A DNA stretch of 64,000 bases from Neostapfia colusana. Lineage: Eukaryota; Streptophyta; Magnoliopsida; Poales; Poaceae. Positions 22,010 to 31,866 of this stretch are shown piece by piece. A program made the position numbers and the translations under genes. The notes beneath the pieces are model-generated. The model was not told the origin of the DNA, ran no database searches, and worked only from the letters and a program-made list of their open reading frames with translations. Numbering within the stretch: the first letter of the stretch is position 1; the number at the start of each line of letters is the position of its first letter. The DNA is taken from the NCBI GenBank assembly GCA_030760725.1, contig JASWHV010000003.1, forward strand, positions 60,965,264-61,029,263, given 5' to 3'.

Positions 22010-25000
22010 CTAGGAGTCCCTGGACTCCCGCTTGAACCTGGAGGCTACGAGGGCGGCCACGTCCCCAACTTCGACCCTAGCAGCTTGCTCCTGCTCGACA
22101 ACGGGGTCCAGTCTTACCGGCTCCAGAGAGAGGGAAGGATCCCGGCTCCGGAAGCACGCCAGCACGTGTGTGGCGACCTCTTTTGCCAAGCCCCGTCCCT
22201 GTGCCTCAAGCTCGTCGGCGATCACGGCTTCGAGCCTGTCCAGCTTGGCGCCGATGATCTCGAGCGCCGGAATCGCCTCGGCCACCTCCTGCGCCGGATC
22301 CCCCGTCCTCACGGGGCTGAAGCCGAGGGGTACCAGGGCGGACCCGCCTGGCCGACGAAGCTCCAGACCGCTCGGGCCTCGACGGACCGCAAAGCCTGGA
22401 GCTTGTCCACCTCTTGGCAGGCTGCCAGTAGGGCGTCGAGCCCCTCCTCGGAGAACTTCATCTCCTTGGCCCGAGAGGGAGTTCTCCCGGAGCTCAAGGT
22501 CCCTGGCAAGCCGCTCCAGCTCTGATGCCCGGAAGTCGGCCGCCAGCTCCCGCTCCAGCGCCGCCTGACGCTCTCGGGAGGCCTGCTCCTCTGTCTCGGC
22601 TAGAGCTGCCTCCCGAAGCTCCAGCTCTCTGGCCCGGGCCTTCAAGCCGCCCTCACCGACCTCTAGCTTCTCGGTGACCTTCTTCTCCTCGGTCGCCACG
22701 GCGCGCTCCCGATCTGCAACGGCGCACTCACGACGCGCCAGCTGCAGCCTCAGCTCCTCCAGAGCATCGGAGCGTGCTTGGGCCTTGGCATGAGCTTCAC
22801 GGGTCTCCTGGAAGAGCCGCCAGGTCTTGGAGTCCATGCGGTCGATGGCCTTCTTCTGAAGGTCAAGGAGCGCCTCCATGGCATTGAGCCTCGACCGCCT
22901 CGAGTCGAGCTCCGCCCTAACCTCCTGAGTCCGCTGCTTCAGGAGGTCCCCCCAGCTGAGGAGGCGGTTCCTCTCCCCTGCCAGCACCTCCCGCTCTCGC
23001 TCCAGGGCGGCCTGGACCTGCCGGACGCTCGCCTGGGCAAGCTCCAAGGCGTCCGCTAGGGGCAGCGGGGCGGCATAGGCTGAAGCCACGCCCCTGACCT
23101 CCTCCATCACGTCGTCGTCCGGTGGAGGAGATGCTGACATCTCGGCGACCGGGATGAGGCGCTGATCTGGAGAAGCCGGAGGGCCTGCAGCTGCTCCTGC
23201 AGCTGCTCCTCCCGCCTCAGCACCGGAGGGTCGTGCGCCGCCAGCCGACTCCGCCGAGCCCTCGACAATCGTCGGCTTTCGAGCTAGCGAAGGGGGACGA
23301 ACGGGTGCTGCCGCCGCCACCACAGGGGTTGATCCCACCGGCGCAGAAGAAGCCTGCGCCGACTTGGGGGTCGGCGAAGCCGCTGCAGCTTCCGGACGTT
23401 GTAGCGCAGATCCTCCGCTAGCCGGAGATGGCCGGGGAACAGACTCGCACCCGGCAGCCGATGAGTCCCTGCCACCATGGGAAGCTCTCAGGCTAAGAAA
23501 AGGAGAAAAGAACACTAGTTCTAAAATCCAGAAAGAACAACACTTACCGAGGGACGTGAACGCTCCAACGGGCATGGAGCCCCGGCTTCCGAGCCGGGAC
23601 AGAACCACCGGAGCCTGCCGCCGCCGCCTGCGCCTGCGCCGCAGGTACCCGGACCGGCGGAGCAGGAGGCGCACCCGGAGCCCCCCTACGAGGCGGAGCA
23701 GTAGGGCTCCCACCCGTTGATCCAGTCCCTGAAGCCCGGGGCACCTGCGTCCCCGGTTGAGTCTTGGCGCTGCTCCCTCTGGCGCCGCCGCCTGCTGAGC
23801 CTGCAGCCGGGGCGCTTGAGCCCTTGGCTCACCCCCTGGGCATCGCTGCACCGGCGTCCCCCCTCGGAGCTCCTCCACCTGAGGAAGGAGGGTAGGAAGC
23901 CCGGGGCTCCTCGGACCGCCGCTGTTCGAGAGGAGCCCCGTCGGAGCGGAAGACCCGAGGCCTCTTGGGTTCGCCGCCCGACGAACCAACGCCTCCTGAA
24001 GACGGGCGCAGGGGTACCCCGGTCCCCTGGCTCAGCGCAAATGGCGCCCTCGTTGGGGACCGGGCGCGCTTCTTCTCCAGCAACCCGGAGGCTGGCTCCT
24101 TCCCCTTCCCCTTGTCGACGGTCCGAGCTCCGTCGACCCTCGGCACGGGTTGGGCATCAGCCGACGCCTCGCGCTCCGCTCCGGAGCGCTCGACCCCGGG
24201 GATCGAGATCCCCCGGAAGGCGTCTCCGACCTGGCGTACGGCGATCCCGATGTCGTCCAGGTTCGACATCTTCTGCAATAGCTCCGCCCTCCACCTTGGC
24301 TCCAAGAAGAGAGGGGTGCAGGAGGCCAGGATGGTGAGGATGCCGCCATCGACGAAGTCGCCGCTCACCCTTGCCACCATCTCGAACAACATCTCCTCGA
24401 ATGGGTCAGAGCCGAGACCCGTCTCCAACCTGGTGCAGTCGTGCTCGCCGGTGTAGTACCACGACGGACGACTGCGCTGCTGCAGGGGCGCGATACGGCG
24501 TGACAGAAAGTTTGTCAACACTATTAGGAACGTTAGCCCCTGGTTCGCCAAGAACCGGATCCGCTCCAAGATAGGCGAGTACTCCGGCTCCAGCTCCGGG
24601 ATCTCCTCACAGAAGCGACGCTCTGTGGATGGACCTTTAGAGGGCAACTGGAGGCGATCGTGTTCGTCGGTCCTCACGATCACCCAGTTGCCCCTCCAGC
24701 CTTCCCACCTCGCTGTGCTGAAGGGCAGAAGGTACCCAGAGACCTTCGGGTCCTTGCAGCGATGTTGGAAGTAGTACGCCCCCAGCTGATTCTTCGAGCT
24801 GCGCCCAGTCGTTCGCAACACGAAGAAGTAGCGGAAGAGCGTCACCGAAGCGCGCACTCCCACGAACATCTCGTAGAAGTGCACGAAGACGGCGGCCATC
24901 GCGAAGGAGTTGGGGGAGAGGTGATGAAGCTGGAGACCCTACGTCTCCAGCAGCGTCACGAAAAAAGAGGAGATTGGCGGGATGAATCCTGCCAACACGT

Positions 25001-25158
25001 AAGCGGTGAAGAAACAATCTCTCCCTTCTCCAAGCACAAGGGAAGAGATCCCGTCGGAGCCATTGCTTCTGCTCCTCCGCGTGCCAGCCCAGCAGCTTGC
25101 GTACTACCCCAAGCTCGGCCGACCGGGCGAGATGCGGCGGAGACAGGTTGGAAGCCAT
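22010..25158 (-). pseudogene. E1 antisense ORF (Tat aORF): Transposase_28-like domain plus coiled coil
   Basis: This is the additional antisense ORF known from Tat-lineage elements; its function is unproven. It starts MASNLSPPHLARS at 25158 and uses three frames, so at least two shifts are present. A globular domain (about 24900-24150, with LFRYFFVLRTTGRSS and GAYYFQHR) resembles the family Pfam calls putative gypsy-type transposon (PF04195). Then come a basic KKRARSP stretch, a proline/alanine-rich region, and a long charged coiled coil (about 23060-22450) before a conserved LFTFVATHVLACFRSRDP-like tail (here KEVATHVLACFRSRDP). An intron-like segment lies at about 23492-23560. Confidence 0.82.
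23492..23560 (-). other. Putative GT-AG intron in the E1 antisense ORF
   Basis: Read on the minus strand, a consensus donor GTAAGTGTTG follows ACGTCCCTCG and an acceptor CTCCTTTTCTTAG precedes CCTGAGAGC, about 70 bp apart, with a T-rich 3' half. The conserved KPGLHARW frame ends at the donor. E4 has no such segment at the matching place. Predicted from sequence only. Confidence 0.6.
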
Positions 25159-25269
25159 GAGCGACGGAGGCGCAAGAACTTGGGGGCTGAGAAGGCTTGA
25201 GCACTTAGAGGACTCTGGAGGGCTCAGGCGTGGGGAAGTGCGAAGGGAAGCCTGTGATGCAGATGATAT

Positions 25270-25281
25270 CCCCTTTTAAAC
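25270..25281 (-). promoter_or_regulatory. Putative antisense promoter TATA-like box of the E1 aORF
   Basis: On the minus strand, GTTTAAAAGGGGATA lies about 115 bp upstream of the aORF start codon. The same box, GTTTTAAAAGGGGATC, occurs about 100 bp upstream of the aORF start in E4 (59017-59031). Its conservation in otherwise diverged flanks supports a promoter. Confidence 0.6.
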
Positions 25282-25651
25282 TTCCCAGACGCGATTCAAA
25301 GCGATTCGAAACTCTTCGAATACGCTGCTTGGGACAACCGCTTTAGCTCCAAGCCCTGGATTCAATGACAAGTAGGCCCAGGCCATCCTGCGGAAGCGGT
25401 AGACCAAGAGGTCAGACCCCAGGCGGAGAACCCAGCGGTTCCCGAAAAGGCGCTGCAACGTGTAGAAGTGGCAGCCTTGGGAACCGCCGCAGTAGAAGCA
25501 ACCATCAAGCAGGGCTCACGCCCCAACGATCCCACGACTGTTCGTGCTCCAGCAACGGTCAAAGCGGGTCTTCGAGAAGGTGCGTGAAGTAGAAGAGACG
25601 GGGGCCCTAGCTCGGGCTCGTTATCTCCCCCGAGATAGGCCCAGGGGCCAC

Positions 25652-26812
25652 TGTCAGTACCCTCAATATGGGGTACCCCCGCGCACAGGGGAAATCGTCT
25701 AAGGACTTTGCCCCCTCCGCAAGGGCAAGCTCCGAAAGCCCCGCGTGTCCTGCGGGGCCGGACCTCCCTCTCCTCAGAGGAGGGCTCCGGGCCCGCCATG
25801 TGGCCGGCAGAGCCTGACCTCCCTTCTCCGCAGGGAGAGCTCCAAAGGCTCCACGTGTCCAGCGGGGTTGGACCTCCCTCTCCTCAGAGGAGAGCTCCGG
25901 GCCCGCCACATGGCCAGCAGAGCCGGACCTCCCTCTCCGCGGGGAGAGCTCCGAAGGCTCCACGTGTCCAGCGGGGCCGGACCTCCCTCTCCTCAGAGGA
26001 GAGCTCCGGGCCCGCCACGTGGCCAGCAGAGCCGGACCTCCCCCCTCCGCGGGGAGAGCTCATAAGGCCCCACGTGTCCCACGGGGCCGGACCTCCCTTT
26101 CCTCAGAGGAGAGCTCCGAGCCCGCCACATGGCCGTAGAACAGCGCTACCTGCCCCTGCGCGGTAGGCAGCAAGAGTAAAGACGCGCCATACCTTGTCTG
26201 TACAAGGTATTCAAGACCCGCGCCTTCCCAAGACGCGGAGCACGCCACTGTTAGGTGTCGTTGTGCCCAGTCGCATCGCAGTGAAGACTGGCACGCCGCG
26301 TCAGAAGTTGTACACCAATAAACACAGCGACAAGACATCCCCTGCCGCCCCTGCCGTCATCAACCACTACGCCTAGCTTGCGGCGTGGGCAGGGCGGCAA
26401 GACGAAGACTCAGAAGCCCTCGCCAGAGACATCTACCGGCGTAACTGCAGGATACGGTAGATGACAGGCAATCTCCTGGGACCACCTGTTTGGTCCTGGG
26501 CCCACCTTGTAAGCCGCCCGAGCCTTGGACTATAAAAGGCTTGGGTAGGCAACGTTACAAGGGGTTCAAACTCGGCTCGGTTCGCCTCTTAGCTTAGCTC
26601 ATCCTCAAGCAATACAACGAGCACCTCTGCTCGCCGTGGACGTAGGGTTTTACGCTCCGGCGGCCTGAGCCATATAAAAAACCCCTGTGTTCATCTGTTT
26701 CCTTCGTCCAGTACAGTGAGACTCACGCGGGGGGACTAGCCCCTCCGAAAAAGAACCTCCGCGGGCTGTCCAGTGCGGACCCGGGGGAAGTGTCGACAGC
26801 TACACTTCGACA
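25652..26812 (+). repeat. 3' LTR of E1
   Basis: 1161 bp, TGTCAGTACCC to CTTCGACA. It is collinear with the 5' LTR, also with eight G-box half-units (about 25708-26140) and TATA box 26531-26538. Differences between the two LTRs are few and scattered, so the insertion is fairly recent compared with the LARD-like element. Confidence 0.95.
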
Positions 26813-26817
26813 ATACA

Positions 26818-27490
26818 TAATAAATATTAAAATTTAAAATTCAAATTTGATAGAGAACAAATTTAAAGTTATCATTTTCAATTGTAACTTAAATTGATAA
26901 CAAATTCAAACTCAAATTTCAAATTTCATCATATTCAAATTTTAAGGTAAAAATTATTGTAATTTTATATTTGAATTTTTGCAAATCTATGTTAAAATTT
27001 AAACAATTGAAATTACAATATATTTGGAAAAAAAATTCATGTTTAAAATTGCAGTAATTTGGACAATAAAACCCGAACATGATGAAATTTGAAATTTGAT
27101 TTTGAATTTGTTCCCAATCTAAGTTACAATTTTAAAATGCTAAATTTAAAGTTATTCTTTATGAAATTTGAATTTTAAATTTAAATATTAATTATGTATA
27201 TTAATAATAAACAATATGTTCATATAAGTGCTTGAACCTAAGACTTGTCAAATTAGATTTAGACATTACCGCTTCAGTATAGCATCATTTATTTCATATT
27301 TTACTAATTAAGTTTAAATATTACTAAAGAGGACCTGACGTGACAGCTGATGTGGCACCTTCCTCTTTTTATTGGGCGACAGGTGCTGATGTGGCCCTAT
27401 CGCTCGCTGAGTTATTTTTGTAAATTTTGAAAACGGCCGCTTATTTTTATTAAATTACTAAAAAAAAGTCGTATATTAATAAAAAAAACC
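26818..27490 (-). repeat. Inner left arm plus right terminal inverted repeat arm of the MULE
   Basis: From 26818 the left arm continues, AT-rich with repeated CAAATTT and AATTTAAA motifs. The fold centre lies near 26990, after which the sequence returns as the reverse complement and ends at 27490, next to the 9-bp duplication. No coding sequence. Confidence 0.8.
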
Positions 27491-27499
27491 TGCACTAAG

Positions 27500-29380
27500 A
27501 AGGACAGTAGTAGCTTCTGTAAACGTGAGGTAAAGTCTTGTCATTTCCACTGCCATGCCAGCAAACCCATGAAACGAAACAAGGAACGCTCTTCCAGAAA
27601 CCGTGACGTACTACGGCCATTCTCATCCCTCTGCTGACCTGAGGTAGACAGGCTCTGATGAGAGCAGAAATAACTCTTGTAATCGCCGCAGCTGGAAACT
27701 GACGCCACACGCGAGTACCGCTTCCATCCATCAGTTGAAGAGCAGCGTCCCTTTTCAAAAGAAGAAGAAGAGCAGCGTCTCTTCTGTCGTCGTGTTCGCA
27801 GCGCACCAACCACATGCTAGGGACCGAGCTCCGTGCACCGAGCACACAACACAAACGCCCTGCGATGGTCCGAGCTGTTGGGGATTCGCAGCTCGTGAGG
27901 GTTGGTGACTGGACTGGCCGGCCAGTCCTGCAGAGAGTGAGTGGTCTGGTCACACGACCGAGTAGCCCTGGCATAGTGGTATCTTCCTTCTAGCTGCATA
28001 GGTGTCCCATTACTCTTGTGCTGGTACCTGTAATAATCTGGACAGGCTCGGTACCACGACATGCTAGTAAATTGCTGAGCACACAGTTGCGTGCAACTTG
28101 CAAGAGATGTGTATCCATTTAGATGAGGTCAAGATATTCCCGTGTTATTTACCTGTAGAGTAACTGCATTTTACCCTTGCCCGCAAGAGATCGATTCCGA
28201 CTGATCTCCTTATTTCAAATTTTGTAGGGGTGCAGCTCGACGTAGATGGGACTGGCCATCGTCTGAGAATCCTGAGGCAGCAGCTTCTCTTTAGCGCTGC
28301 TGCACTGTGATGCTTCCGAATGATCAACGGGAGACAAAAACATCACACTACATATGCTTTTGGTGATCGTCGCCGGCGACCTAACGCTGGCTGAAACAGA
28401 TAAACAAAACCTCATACAATTCTCCACACGCATTCCCATCACACCTTGCCAGATGATAGGGCCGCGTACCCAACCCCCGCGCAATAAAATCACACTATTT
28501 TTTTGGTTTTCCTTTCTCTATTTGAAGAAAGAAGAGAGCACATAGTGACAAGCAGCTATTTCTACTACTGAATATAACCGCTCTATTTTGCTCTAGTACT
28601 TTTGAAACAAATTACTTCATCCATTTTTAAATTATGTCATTAGGATAATAATTCTATTTTTTAAAATATAATTATTATCCTAACTACGTCAATTTAGGAA
28701 CAAATAGTGTACTACTATTGTGCGCTGAATAGAAATTTTCTTGTAACCCGCTAAGACAGTTCGCACTAGTTGTACTCTAAATAGATACCGTAAAGAAATA
28801 TTTCTGATAATTTACAACACAAACTATAGTTCCTCACACTTATAATACTCTAATCAACTACCTTCTAATTTATATTAGATCATATACATATTTTCTTCGT
28901 AAACCATTTTTGGTGATGGGTGCCAACAATTTGAGCGAGCTAGATCGTCTCCATGCGGGAGGCCTTACCCTTACCCTCTTCAATATCGATGGCGATGGCA
29001 CGCCCTCAGACCTCGGCGTCCTCGTGCACTCCCTCGATGTTTCCGCGGAAGAAAGGAACCGGGACTCGGCTCAACGCAATGACCGCCTCGCCGGCGGCAA
29101 ACCCGTTGCAAACCGTCTAATCCACAACTTTTTAGTACAATTTACCGTAGCAGCTGCAAGCTTACTGTTTGCAACAGATGTTATGCGTCCACAATAAGGT
29201 CAAGGACTAGGAGAGTTGTACAAAAACGAATCTCATTTCTAATTATTTTTCTTCTTTAAAATGGAGATATTTCCTGAGTACTGACATGTGGAGCATGGAT
29301 AGATGGGAGCAGCTCAACTGCAACGAAACCGATCTGGGCCCACTCGTCAGACGCTCACGACCAGGCAACTACCGCTTCTG
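27500..29380. other. Intergenic segment between the MULE and the ATL gene
   Basis: Mixed-composition DNA with a hairpin MITE (28621-28704). Open frames on either strand, including a GC-rich patch near 28930-29110, match no family I recognise. The last roughly 150 bases are presumably the 3' UTR of the minus-strand ATL gene. Confidence 0.4.
28621..28704. mobile_element. Short foldback MITE-like hairpin
   Basis: The arms CATTAGGATAATAATT (about 28638-28653) and AATTATTATCCTAACT (28670-28685) pair. Pairing extends outward with mismatches (CCATTTTTAAATTATGTC against the reverse complement of CGTCAATTTAGGAACAAA). Total about 85-95 bp. No clear target duplication. Confidence 0.55.
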
Positions 29381-30133
29381 CTACGGCAAGAATCTCCCGC
29401 CACGGCTCCGGCCGTCGCCGCTGCTGCCGGCGGCGGAGGACGAGGAGGCGACGACGGCCTCCAGGACGATGGCCTCGCACTTGCGGCACCTCTTGGGCGG
29501 GGCCGGGTCGTCGAGGATGATGGGGCGGCGGCATGAGGGGCACGAGGAGTTGGAGCGCAGCCAGGTGTCGACGCACGCGACGTGGAACCCGTGCCCGCAC
29601 TGCGGCATCACGCGCACCTCCTCCCGCTCGCCGAACTCCGACAGGCAGATGGCGCAGTCCGCCAGCACCTCCTCCGCGTTCCCCTCCTCCCCGTCCGCGT
29701 CCCCGGCCGCCGCGCCCCTCGCCGCGGCGGCCACGGCCACCGCGTCCGCGTACGCCAGCTTCGGCAGCGCCTTGAGCGCCTTCTTTTTGAGCCCCTTGCT
29801 GGTCGTCATCACGCTGACCCCCGTCGCCGCCGCGCCGGCGCCATGGTGCCCGTCGCCGCCGAAGAACCCCGCGTCGGCCGCGCTGCTCGACGGGGAAGAG
29901 GGCACGCCCTCCGCGGCAGCGGCGGCCCTGTTGCGCTGGGACCGGGCGCAGCGCACGACGGCGGCGAGGCCTATGACGCAGATGAGCGCGCAGAGCAGCG
30001 CCGCGAGTATGACGACGTCGGAGTTGACGGTCGAGGGCGGGTCGGCGGGCGGGATGCCCGGGATACGGTTGGGGTTGCCCGGGACACTCTGGAGGAGGCG
30101 CCGCGACGGCCACGGCGTCTGCGGCTGGAGCAT
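29381..30133 (-). CDS. RING-H2 finger protein, ATL family (ATL80/ATL8-like E3 ubiquitin ligase)
   Basis: 250-residue intact single-exon gene. ATL proteins are membrane-anchored E3 ligases that pass ubiquitin from an E2 to targets, often in stress or nutrient responses. A short N-terminal tail is followed by one transmembrane helix (residues about 39-61), a basic stretch, and the GLD-type motif KGLKKKALKALPKL (113-126). The RING-H2 domain runs 160-202 with C160, C163, C179, H181, H184, C187, C198, C201 and the E2-contacting tryptophan W191. A second Cys pair (RCRKC, 215-219) and the terminal FLP match the ATL80/ATL8 subgroup. Codon use is strongly GC-biased, usual for grass single-exon genes. 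The start at 30133 gives the expected N-terminus. Confidence 0.95.
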   Translation of the reverse strand: MLQPQTPWPSRRLLQSVPGNPNRIPGIPPADPPSTVNSDVVILAALLCALICVIGLAAVVRCARSQRNRAAAAAEGVPSSPSSSAADAGFFGGDGHHGAGAAATGVSVMTTSKGLKKKALKALPKLAYADAVAVAAAARGAAAGDADGEEGNAEEVLADCAICLSEFGEREEVRVMPQCGHGFHVACVDTWLRSNSSCPSCRRPIILDDPAPPKRCRKCEAIVLEAVVASSSSAAGSSGDGRSRGGRFLP

Positions 30134-30332
30134 CGCCCCCGTGTCGCCGGTGGCGGCTGCTGCTGAGCAGGAGGAGGAGGAGGGGTGTTTCCGTAAAAAT
30201 GGAGCGGCGAGAGGACGGAAAGGGAGGTGCGGGCCTCGGGAGGACGGAATGGCTAATGGTCCCGGAGGACCTAGCGTTCGAGTGAAGCGTTCGGGTGGGG
30301 CGCGACGACCTCAGCTGTGAAGCAGCGAGGGG

Positions 30333-30675
30333 AAAAATATTTCTTTCCGATTCACCAGTGCACCATCTAGTAATTTTCACCTGAGAAAAAAAGTTTCTTT
30401 TTGTTTCACTAGAGCGCCAGAAAACAATATTTCTTTCCGTTTCACTAGAGCGCCAGAAAACAATATTTCTTTCCGTTTCACCAGCGCGCCATGCAGAATT
30501 CCACGCAAAGGGAAAAATTTATTTCCGTTTCACCAAAGCGTCATGCCAAAAATTCTGTCCTTAGAGCGCGAATAAAGAGATTTCTTTGTATTCCACTATT
30601 TCTATTCCACTAGCACGCCATGCAGAAATTTTCATTGACGAAGATGATTTCTTTCCGTCTTACCGGTGCGTCACT
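30333..30675. repeat. Degenerate tandem repeats just upstream of the ATL gene
   Basis: Repeats of roughly 40 bp with consensus TTTCTTTCCGTTTCACYAG followed by MGCGCCA. Two copies (about 30400-30480) are almost identical; others, near 30340, 30475, 30525, 30590 and 30650, are diverged. They start about 200 bp upstream of the start codon, in the probable promoter. Confidence 0.75.
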
Positions 30676-31516
30676 ACCGGCGAACCGTGTGCGCAGAGAC
30701 GATGGACGGCGCACGGCTGGTGGGTGGTGGTGCACCGAACGCGTGATGTTTGTGAGTGGCGACGGGAGCAGAGGCGGCAGTTCTACGGAAGATGGTGTCA
30801 CTATCCTTCTGGCCAGTTAGAGAGGCGTGGCGATGACGGTAGTGGTGGAGTTGGTGCCGGCAACGACATCCCCCGTGGTGCAGCGGCTCTTGTGCGCCCT
30901 TGGCTTTTTATGGTCATCTACAACCCCGTCGTTTTACGATCGTACGGATCGGAGAAAGTGAACCTTGCTGAAAGAGGGGAAAACGTGAGAGCAAAATTCC
31001 AAGGAGGCGACACTCCTCTTCAACGGATGGTCTTGAGGTGCATTCCTCTGTTCTTCTTTTCATCCTCATGGACGGAAGGCTTTCTTCAGATCATATTTTC
31101 TCGTAGGACATGGCAACTGGTATCCTCCTATGCCGATCCGATCCCCTATAGAGAGCTAGGCAAAGATACAAAAAAAATCAGTAATATCTCCAGTGAAACC
31201 ATTCACTGGCAGGTGAACGTCCACCGTAGTTCATATTACGTGCCTCATTGACGAAAGAAAGTTGCCTGCTATGATCAGATACATTTACGGTTGATAAAGA
31301 GCCCAAAAAATGAACTGATAATGTGACGGACTGGATCGGATCAAATTTGTATTCATTTTTGAACTAATATTTAGTTAGAGCCGAAATAAATTATGAAAGG
31401 GCTCATGGACCGAGCCTAATTATCTCCCCTAGGTACATTGCTGTAGGGATGGACATGTTTAACCGTTAACCGCAAAACCAAACTGAACTGCACCGAACCA
31501 AACCGAAATATGTGAT
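30676..31516. other. Intergenic segment right of the ATL promoter repeats
   Basis: A 221-residue open frame (30586-31251, plus strand) overlaps the repeat tract and has no recognisable domain, so I treat it as chance. The remainder is AT-rich with no gene or repeat I could identify. Confidence 0.4.
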
Positions 31517-31866
31517 TGTCGAAGTGTTTTCCTGCGACACTTCCCCCGGTCTACCTTGGAGCAGCCTGTGGAGGTTCTTTTTTAGGAGGGGCTTAGTGGT
31601 TTTGAGCGTCGCAACACGATGGCGAGGATGAACACGAGGATTTACGTGATTCGGGCCGCCGGAGCGTAATACCCTACGCCCACAGTGTGATTGTTGTATT
31701 GCTTGCGCGTATGAGTGTGTGAGATTGCAGGGTTGCCAACCCTTTGCCCGGAGGCTGCCCCGATCCTTTTATAGCCCAAGGCCGGTGTAGTTACAATGTG
31801 GCCCGGGGCCCGATAGGTGGCCTCGTGACTGTTCGTACCCTATACATGAGCTAGGGCATTTGCAGC
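31517..31866 (-). mobile_element. Truncated Tat-family LTR fragment, minus orientation
   Basis: It begins TGTCGAAGTG, the reverse complement of the Tat LTR end, and contains the reverse-oriented block GGAGGGGCTTAG, the TATA region (CCTTTTATAGCCC near 31770) and more. It stops at 31866, where a plus-oriented Tat LTR begins. It is more diverged from E1 than the other copies and may be a sister subfamily. Confidence 0.8.

Larger units (their letters stand above)
11833..26812 (+). mobile_element. Tat-lineage Ty3/gypsy LTR retrotransposon E1 (complete, degenerate)
   Basis: The element is flanked by the 5-bp duplication ATACA (11828-11832 and 26813-26817). LTRs are 11833-12994 and 25652-26812 (1162 and 1161 bp). 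The order is gag, protease, RT, two RNase H regions, integrase, a long spacer, then a long ORF on the opposite strand before the 3' LTR. That order, the gag type and the double RNase H are diagnostic of the Tat lineage (RIRE2/Grande/Cinful relatives). A solo copia-type LTR lies inside RT. Several premature stops and frameshifts make it inactive. Confidence 0.93.
11509..27490. mobile_element. Foldback Mutator-like element (MULE), split by Tat element E1
   Basis: The 9-bp direct repeat TGCACTAAG flanks the element exactly (11500-11508 and 27491-27499), the target-duplication length typical of Mutator-like transposons. The two termini are inverted repeats (left starts GGAATTTTTATTAATATAC; reverse complement of right starts GGTTTTTTTTATTAATATAC). 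Similarity continues inward through AATAAAAATAAGCGG and GCACCTGTCGCC to the middle. Without E1 the element is about 1.0 kb and nearly all of it pairs as two arms of roughly 0.48 kb. No transposase is encoded, so it is non-autonomous. Confidence 0.85.

Noticed and set aside
22032..24456. Plus-strand ORFs opposite the E1 antisense gene
   Set aside because: They have no coherent domain, while the minus strand gives a long conserved coiled coil shared with E2 and E4.
27495..28062. 159-residue minus-strand ORF and neighbours right of the MULE
   Set aside because: No recognisable domain, low complexity and overlapping frames; left as intergenic.
29286..30320. 344-residue plus-strand ORF opposite the ATL gene, plus other long frames there
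   Set aside because: It is a shadow of the very GC-rich ATL coding sequence; only the minus-strand frame gives the transmembrane helix and RING-H2 domain.
30586..31251. 221-residue ORF right of the ATL promoter repeats
   Set aside because: It begins inside the tandem repeats, has no domain and no gene-like flanks.
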